This document shows positions 59,316 through 64,000 of a stretch of DNA of 64,000 nt, piece by piece. This DNA comes from an uncultured Sphingomonas sp. (GTDB lineage Bacteria; Pseudomonadota; Alphaproteobacteria; Sphingomonadales; Sphingomonadaceae), in contig NZ_CALMPA010000022.1 in the NCBI RefSeq assembly GCF_937871615.1, positions 1 through 64,000 of the forward strand, in the 5' to 3' direction. Below the pieces are notes generated by a model. That model saw only the letters and a program-made list of their open reading frames with translations, did no database searches and was not told the DNA's origin. Both the position numbers and the translations under genes were made by a program. Positions within the stretch are counted from its first letter, which is position 1. Each line of letters starts with the position of its first letter.

Positions 59316-60680
59316 TTGCCGCCTGATCCGATTGACCGGCGATCAATATTGCCGTCATCGCTGCTCGGGCGGCTGACGCTGGGGTCGCTGCTGACAATGC
59401 TGGTGCTGGGGCTGATATTGCCGCTGCTCGCGTCGCATTCGATCCTGGGGCTGGCCGATCGCACCGTGGCGGCACAGATCGAAGCGGACATGGACGGTAT
59501 CGCCAGCGGCTTGCGCTACATCGGCGGGCGTTGGGAGCTGGTGGTCGATCCCTATCTCGTCACCACGCTCGTCGCCAGCGATCCGGGCGACGGCTTCGTC
59601 GTGATCGACGAGGCGCGCCATGTCGTCGCGGCATCGCGCGGCGGGCGGGAAGCGATCGCACGGATCGGCGGCCTGCCGTTCGCTGACGGGAGCGTCGGAT
59701 CGGGGCCGGTCGCCTATTCCACCCGCGTCGTCCGATCGGGGCGGCAACGGGCGCTCGTCATGGTCTATCGCGATCGCTGGACCGCGAATGCCGCGGTCGA
59801 TCAGGCGGCGCGCGATATCATGGTGCAGTTCGGCGCGCTGACCATTGCGGCGCTGGCGCTGATGCTGGCGATCAACCTCGCGACGATCATCGTCTCCATG
59901 GCGGGGCTGCGGCGCGCGGCGCGCGAGGCGGCCTCGATCGGGCCGGATGCGCCTGGGTGTCGGATCAACCGGCAAGACCTGCCCGATGAGGTGCTGCAAC
60001 TGGTGGATGCCGCCAATGCGGCGCTCGATCGGGTGGAGGACGGGCATCGGATGCAGGCGCAGTTCGCGGGCGCGGTGGCGCATGAACTGCGCACCCCGAT
60101 CGCGTTGCTGCGCGTGAAATGCGAATGTTTGCCCGCTTCGCCCGAGCGCGAGGATTTGCTGAAGGCGGTGGATCGCCAGTCCCACATCCTGCGGCAATTG
60201 ACCGCGCTCGCCTCGCTCGATGGGATGCGCCCGGCGATGACGCGGCTCGATCTGGTCGAAACGATCCGCGAGATGGCGACGGATCTGTCGGGGCAGGTCA
60301 TCGCCTCGCGGCGCACGATCGAGTTTTCCGGCCCGGACTTTCCGGTGTGGGTGCGCGGCAACGCCGATTGCCTGTTCTCCATCCTCTCCAACCTGATCGG
60401 CAATGCGGTGCGGCATACGCCGGTGGGCACGCATATCGCGATCCGCGTCGGGCGTGACGGGAGCGTGATGGTGGCGGATGACGGGCCGGGCATCCTGCGC
60501 GTCGCGGGGGAGGCGCGGGCGGCGCGCTATCTGCGCGCCGATCGCAGGCGCAGCGACGGCGCCGGCATGGGGCTGCGCATCGTGGAGAAAACCGCCGGAT
60601 TGCTCGGCGGGCGGATGGAAATCGCCACGGACGCCGCCGGGGCGGCGGTGACGATATGGTTGCGCGCGGATCGCGGATAG
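59316..60680 (+). CDS. Sensor histidine kinase
   Basis: A 454-residue membrane kinase. Transmembrane helices lie at about 20-42 and 170-192 around a periplasmic sensor of about 125 residues. The dimerisation helix has A-V-A-H-E-L-R-T-P-I with the phospho-accepting His near 256; the ATP domain has N-L-I-G-N-A-V-R-H-T, D-D-G-P-G-I and G-A-G-M-G-L-R-I-V. The start is unclear: TTG 59316 has no ribosome site, while an in-frame ATT at 59295 lies 4 bases after AAGGA and would be a rare initiation codon. Partner of the divergent response regulator. Confidence 0.9.
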   Translation: MPPDPIDRRSILPSSLLGRLTLGSLLTMLVLGLILPLLASHSILGLADRTVAAQIEADMDGIASGLRYIGGRWELVVDPYLVTTLVASDPGDGFVVIDEARHVVAASRGGREAIARIGGLPFADGSVGSGPVAYSTRVVRSGRQRALVMVYRDRWTANAAVDQAARDIMVQFGALTIAALALMLAINLATIIVSMAGLRRAAREAASIGPDAPGCRINRQDLPDEVLQLVDAANAALDRVEDGHRMQAQFAGAVAHELRTPIALLRVKCECLPASPEREDLLKAVDRQSHILRQLTALASLDGMRPAMTRLDLVETIREMATDLSGQVIASRRTIEFSGPDFPVWVRGNADCLFSILSNLIGNAVRHTPVGTHIAIRVGRDGSVMVADDGPGILRVAGEARAARYLRADRRRSDGAGMGLRIVEKTAGLLGGRMEIATDAAGAAVTIWLRADRG

Positions 60681-60755
60681 CGCGGACAATCCCTTGCCTT
60701 CGCCGCGCAAATCGCTCCATGTTCGGCGAAACGAGGAATGCAAGGGGGGGATGCG

Positions 60756-63005
60756 ATGCGCACGGCTGGACGGATTCTGGCGGGGGCCGCGCTCGCGGCG
60801 ATGGCGGCGGCGGGCGTGGCGCAGACCGCGCCCGCGGATCGCACGGCAATCGAGGCCCGCTTCGATCAGCATATCAGCTCGGCCGACCAGCTTGCGTGGC
60901 TGAAGGACATGTCGTCCGAGCCGAACCATGTCGGCTCGCCGCACGACAAGGCCAATGCCGAGTCGATCCTCGCCAAGTTCAAACGATGGGGCTGGGACGC
61001 GCATATCGAGACGTTCTACGTTCTCTATCCCACCCCGATTTCCACCACGGTGGAGATGGTGGCGCCGCAAAAGATCGTGCTGGGCGGGCAGGAGCCGCCG
61101 ATCGCGGGCGATGACACTTCCGCCAACACCGCGCACGCGCTGCCGCCCTATGTCACCTTTCAGGGCGACGGCGATGTCACCGGCGATCTGGTTTACGTCA
61201 ATTACGGGATGCCGGAGGATTACAAGGATCTCGCCCGGCGCGGGATTGATGTGAAGGGCAAGATCGTCATCGCGCGCTACGGCACCGGCTGGCGCGGGCT
61301 GAAGCCGAAGCTGGCGCAGGATCATGGCGCGATCGGCTGCATCATCTATTCCGATCCGGCGGACGATGGCTATGCGAAGAACGATGCCTATCCGGTCGGC
61401 GGCGCGCGTCCGGCGGGCAGCGTGCAGCGCGGATCGGTGGCCGATATGCCGCTCTATCCCGGCGATCCGCTGACGCCTGGCATCGGCGCGACGCTCAATG
61501 CCAAGCGACTGAAGCGCGAGGATGCGAAGGCGATCCTGAAGATCCCGGTGCTGCCGATGTCTTATGGCGATGCGGTGAAGCTGATCGGCCGGCTTGGCGG
61601 GCCGGTCGCGCCGGCGCCGTGGCGGGGGGCATTGCCGGTCACCTATCATATGGGTGGCAATGGTGGCGTTTCCGTCCATCTCGCGGTGAAATCGGATTGG
61701 AAGCTCACCCCCGTTTACGATGTGATCGCGAAGCTGAAGGGCGCGCGCTATCCCGATCAATGGGTGATCCGCGGCAATCACCACGATGCCTGGGTGTTCG
61801 GCGCGGCGGATCCGCTATCGGGCAATGTCGCGATGCTTTCGGAGGCGAAGGCGCTGGGCGAGTTGTACCGCAGCGGCTGGCGGCCAGCGCGAACGATCGT
61901 TTACGCCAGTTGGGACGCGGAAGAACCGATGCTGCTCGGCTCGACCGAATGGGCGGAGCAGTACGCCGATGAGCTGAAGAAGAAAGGCGTCATCTACATC
62001 AATACCGATGGCAACGGGCGCGGCGTGCTCGGTGCCGAGGGAAGCCATTCGTTCCAGCATCTGGTGAACGCCGTGGCGGCGGACGTGACCGATCCCGAAA
62101 CCGGGGCGACGGTGGCGGCGCGGCGGCGGGCGGAGGCGCGCGTGGCCGCGTTCGATCGCACCGGTCATGTCAGCGATGCCGCGCTGGCGGCGGCGGAGAA
62201 GGGGGGCGACATGCCGATCGGCCCGCTTGGATCGGGATCGGATTATTCCGCCTATATCCAGCATCTCGGCCTGCCCGCGCTCAACATCGGTTTTGGCGGC
62301 GAGGATGAATCGGGCGGAGTCTATCATTCGATCTACGACAGCTTCCATCACATGACGACGTTTGACGATCCCGGCCTGAAATATGGCGCGGCATTGTCGA
62401 AGCTGGTCGGGCGGCTGGTGTTGCGCATCGCGGATGCCGATGTGCCGGTGCAGCGTTACGGCGATTTCGCCGATACGGTGGGGGTCTATCTGGGCGAGGT
62501 GAAGAAGCTCGCCGCCGATCGCCGCGCGGAGGATGTGAAGCGCGAGAAGCTCCTCCACGATGGCGCGTTCGCGCTGGCGAGCGATCCGCTGAAGCCGGTG
62601 GGCGCGGTGGCGCCCGAGCCGATGACGCCGCAGTTCGATTTCACCGCGCTCGAAGGGGCGGTGGCCGCGCTCAAACAATCCGCGACGAGCTTCGACGCGG
62701 CGCTCGCGGCGCGCGGCGCGGGGCTGACCCAGTCGCAACGCGATCGGCTGACCGCGCAGTTGCGCGATGTCGATCAGCTTCTGCTTGACGAGCGCGGGCT
62801 GCCGGGGCGGCCATGGTACAAGCATCTGATCTACGCGCCGGGCCGGTTCACCGGCTATGGCGCCAAGACGCTGCCCGGCGTGCGCGAGGCGATCGAGGAA
62901 CGCCGCTTCGATGATGCGAATGAATATGCGGCGCGCACCGCAAAGGTGCTGCGCGACTATGCCGCGCGGCTCGATCAGGCGCGCGCCACGCTGGAGGGGA
63001 AATAA
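60756..63005 (+). CDS. Exported M28-family zinc metallopeptidase (glutamate carboxypeptidase II-like)
   Basis: A 749-residue protein with a signal peptide (to G-V-A-Q, about residue 23). A PA-type domain (about 125-290, with K-G-K-I-V-I-A-R-Y) is inserted in an M28 catalytic domain. Zinc ligands begin at R-G-N-H-H-D-A-W (His342/343), continue with W-D-A-E-E-P and I-N-T-D, and finish in Y-H-S-I-Y-D. The C-terminal helical region resembles the dimerisation domain of human PSMA/NAALADase. It should remove amino acids, often acidic ones, from peptides in the periplasm. AAGGGGGGG precedes ATG 60756. Confidence 0.92.
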   Translation: MRTAGRILAGAALAAMAAAGVAQTAPADRTAIEARFDQHISSADQLAWLKDMSSEPNHVGSPHDKANAESILAKFKRWGWDAHIETFYVLYPTPISTTVEMVAPQKIVLGGQEPPIAGDDTSANTAHALPPYVTFQGDGDVTGDLVYVNYGMPEDYKDLARRGIDVKGKIVIARYGTGWRGLKPKLAQDHGAIGCIIYSDPADDGYAKNDAYPVGGARPAGSVQRGSVADMPLYPGDPLTPGIGATLNAKRLKREDAKAILKIPVLPMSYGDAVKLIGRLGGPVAPAPWRGALPVTYHMGGNGGVSVHLAVKSDWKLTPVYDVIAKLKGARYPDQWVIRGNHHDAWVFGAADPLSGNVAMLSEAKALGELYRSGWRPARTIVYASWDAEEPMLLGSTEWAEQYADELKKKGVIYINTDGNGRGVLGAEGSHSFQHLVNAVAADVTDPETGATVAARRRAEARVAAFDRTGHVSDAALAAAEKGGDMPIGPLGSGSDYSAYIQHLGLPALNIGFGGEDESGGVYHSIYDSFHHMTTFDDPGLKYGAALSKLVGRLVLRIADADVPVQRYGDFADTVGVYLGEVKKLAADRRAEDVKREKLLHDGAFALASDPLKPVGAVAPEPMTPQFDFTALEGAVAALKQSATSFDAALAARGAGLTQSQRDRLTAQLRDVDQLLLDERGLPGRPWYKHLIYAPGRFTGYGAKTLPGVREAIEERRFDDANEYAARTAKVLRDYAARLDQARATLEGK

Positions 63006-63026
63006 CGCGCCGCCGCCGGGGATGGC

Positions 63027-63476
63027 TCAGGCGGGGGCGTCGGCGGTCATTTCACGATCCCGCGCGGCAAAGAGCGCCAGGATATCGGGCCGCTTCGCGA
63101 TCAGATCCTGCAACGTATAGCGATCGAGCACCGCCATGAACGCGCTGAGCGCCTCCGCCAGCGCGACCGTCAGCCCGCACGCCGGGGCGATGATGCAGCC
63201 GCCGCAATCAACGAGGTCGAAGCCGTCCTCGGTATGCCGCACCAGCGCGCCCACGTTGATCTGATCGGGCGCCCGCCCCAGCCTGATGCCGCCGCCACGG
63301 CCCCGCACGCTCGCGACATAACCGGCATTGGCGAGATCGTTCACCACCTTCATCAGGTGATTTTGCGATACGCCATAGGCGCGTGAAACCTCCCCGATCG
63401 AACACAGACGTTCAGGGTGCGCCCCCAGATAGAGCAGCACGCGCATCGCATAATCGGTATAGCGGGTCAGGTGCAT
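63027..63476 (-). CDS. Rrf2-family regulator, NsrR-like
   Basis: A 149-residue winged-helix regulator starting M-H-L-T-R-Y-T-D-Y-A-M-R-V-L-L-Y-L, typical of NsrR. The HTH has S-I-G-E-V-S-R-A-Y-G-V-S-Q-N-H-L-M-K. The iron-sulfur cysteines are Cys91, Cys94 and Cys100 (C-x2-C-x5-C); the first gap is two residues shorter than in E. coli NsrR (91, 96, 102). It is expected to sense nitric oxide through a Fe-S cluster and to repress the divergent globin gene. A longer frame to 63584 runs through the promoter and is rejected. Confidence 0.88.
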   Translation of the reverse strand: MHLTRYTDYAMRVLLYLGAHPERLCSIGEVSRAYGVSQNHLMKVVNDLANAGYVASVRGRGGGIRLGRAPDQINVGALVRHTEDGFDLVDCGGCIIAPACGLTVALAEALSAFMAVLDRYTLQDLIAKRPDILALFAARDREMTADAPA

Positions 63477-63521
63477 AAACGGCTCCGCCTCGATCCCGGA
63501 GAAAAAACATATATTATTATT

Positions 63522-63549
63522 GCATCTTTTGCGGCAAAAGAATAGATGC
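63522..63549. promoter_or_regulatory. Palindromic candidate operator between the NsrR-like and globin genes
   Basis: A perfect 7+1+7 palindrome CTTTTGCGGCAAAAG at 63526-63540, flanked by GCATC (63522-63526) and GATGC (63545-63549), in an AT-rich stretch. The GATGC/GCATC arms recall the AAGATGCATTT half-site of NsrR. Confidence 0.6.
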
Positions 63550-63576
63550 GTCTCATATACATGATTGGAGCGAGTC

Positions 63577-63981
63577 GTGAACAAGGCCGCACAAATCGAA
63601 GAAGCCGCGCTGGAGCGGCTTATTCCAGCTTTCTACGCTCGGGTTCGTGACGATGCCGAGCTTGGGCCGGTGTTCAACGATGCGATCGCCGACTGGCCCG
63701 AGCATCTCGACAAGCTCGTCGCCTTCTGGTCGTCCGTGATGCTGACCAGCGGGCGCTACAAGGGCAATCCGATGTTCGCGCATCTCAAGCACAAGCTGCG
63801 TATCACCCCGGCGCTGTTCGATCGCTGGCTCGCGCTGTGGAAGGAGACGACGGACGAGATGATGTCGCCCGATGCCGCCGCAGCACTTCAGGCCAAGGCG
63901 GGGCGAATTTCGGAAAGCCTGCAACTCGCGCTGTTCTTTCGCCTCGATCCGGCGTCCGCGCCTGGCCGCGCCGTCGCCTGA
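63577..63981 (+). CDS. Group III truncated haemoglobin
   Basis: A 134-residue globin from a GTG start with GGAG six bases upstream. Family blocks are I-P-A-F-Y-A-R-V-R-D-D-A-E-L-G-P-V-F, W-P-E-H-L-D-K-L-V-A-F-W-S-S-V-M-L, G-N-P-M-F-A-H-L-K-H, whose first His is the probable proximal haem ligand, and F-D-R-W-L-A-L-W. Group III globins are associated with nitric-oxide or oxygen chemistry. Divergence from an NsrR-like gene supports a nitric-oxide-detoxifying role. Confidence 0.9.
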   Translation: MNKAAQIEEAALERLIPAFYARVRDDAELGPVFNDAIADWPEHLDKLVAFWSSVMLTSGRYKGNPMFAHLKHKLRITPALFDRWLALWKETTDEMMSPDAAAALQAKAGRISESLQLALFFRLDPASAPGRAVA

Positions 63982-64000
63982 TCCTCGAAAAAGGGGGGCG

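Noticed and set aside
59355..61784. An 809-residue minus-strand open frame
   Set aside because: Antisense to the histidine kinase and M28 peptidase; no recognisable features.
63477..63584. N-terminal extension of the NsrR-like protein
   Set aside because: It would run through the promoter and palindrome, and Rrf2 proteins start at the M-H-L-T motif at 63476.
1..64000. CRISPR arrays, tRNA or rRNA genes, insertion sequences
   Set aside because: No regularly spaced direct repeats, cloverleaf-type sequences, rRNA segments, transposase frames or terminal inverted repeats were seen by reading; a computed scan was not possible.

Overview
The window looks like chromosomal DNA of a high-GC alphaproteobacterium, most likely a sphingomonad (Sphingomonas/Novosphingobium/Sphingobium type). 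The grounds are three large TonB-dependent receptors with plug starts of the D-I-V-V-T-A-Q type, many short-chain dehydrogenases (SDRs) beside Rieske oxygenases and acyl-CoA ligases, and dense gene packing with ATGA/GTGA overlaps. I saw no rRNA, tRNA, CRISPR array, insertion sequence or prophage.

Region 1 (1-27.8 kb) is a catabolic island for an unidentified hydrophobic, probably polycyclic substrate. It holds seven SDRs, three SnoaL/NTF2-fold proteins, an OYE-FAD fusion reductase and a second OYE, a KstD-like flavoprotein, two KshA-like Rieske oxygenases, two adjacent acyl-CoA ligases, an amidohydrolase-2 protein without its metal motif, an amidase, a TonB-dependent receptor and two MFS transporters. 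Two tandem Lrp/AsnC regulators sit inside it. Seven promoter regions of this island, including that of the regulators, carry the same inverted repeat, GCGT-N20(21)-ACGC inside ATTTGCGTA...TACGCAAAT, so the island looks like one regulon. The KstD + KshA + SnoaL + OYE combination resembles steroid or bile-acid degradation, but the substrate is inferred.

Region 2 (27.9-40.5 kb) carries a GNAT-fold protein, the lipoprotein RlpA, a PLP aminotransferase, a TonB-dependent receptor and a likely D-amino-acid module: ALO-type FAD oxidase, D-threonine-aldolase/DSD1-like enzyme, DgcN (DUF1611), DgcA (enolase-superfamily racemase) and a LysR regulator. A YfcG-like glutathione transferase follows.

Region 3 (40.9-53.3 kb) has a spinster-type MFS protein, a membrane GGDEF protein, a third TonB receptor with an exported amidohydrolase and a nucleoside deaminase, an exported MBL-fold hydrolase, and a tightly overlapped operon of a small membrane protein, a sulfatase, a TetR regulator and a DsbA/HCCA-isomerase-like protein.

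Region 4 (53.4-60.7 kb) is the most unusual. An exported Asn/Ser/Gln-rich protein with 16-18-residue repeats is followed by a strong terminator/attenuator, two small exported proteins with double-glycine cleavage motifs, and an exported C39 peptidase. A convergent operon encodes a Crp/Fnr regulator and a coiled-coil plus beta-barrel outer-membrane protein. The parts list parallels the Fap functional-amyloid system of Pseudomonas (FapB/C, FapD, FapE, FapF), but the subunits are divergent. A LuxR-type HTH protein and an OmpR-type two-component pair adjoin it.

Region 5 (60.7-64 kb) encodes an exported M28 peptidase and a divergent NsrR-like Rrf2 regulator / group III truncated haemoglobin pair around a palindromic candidate operator, probably for nitric-oxide stress.
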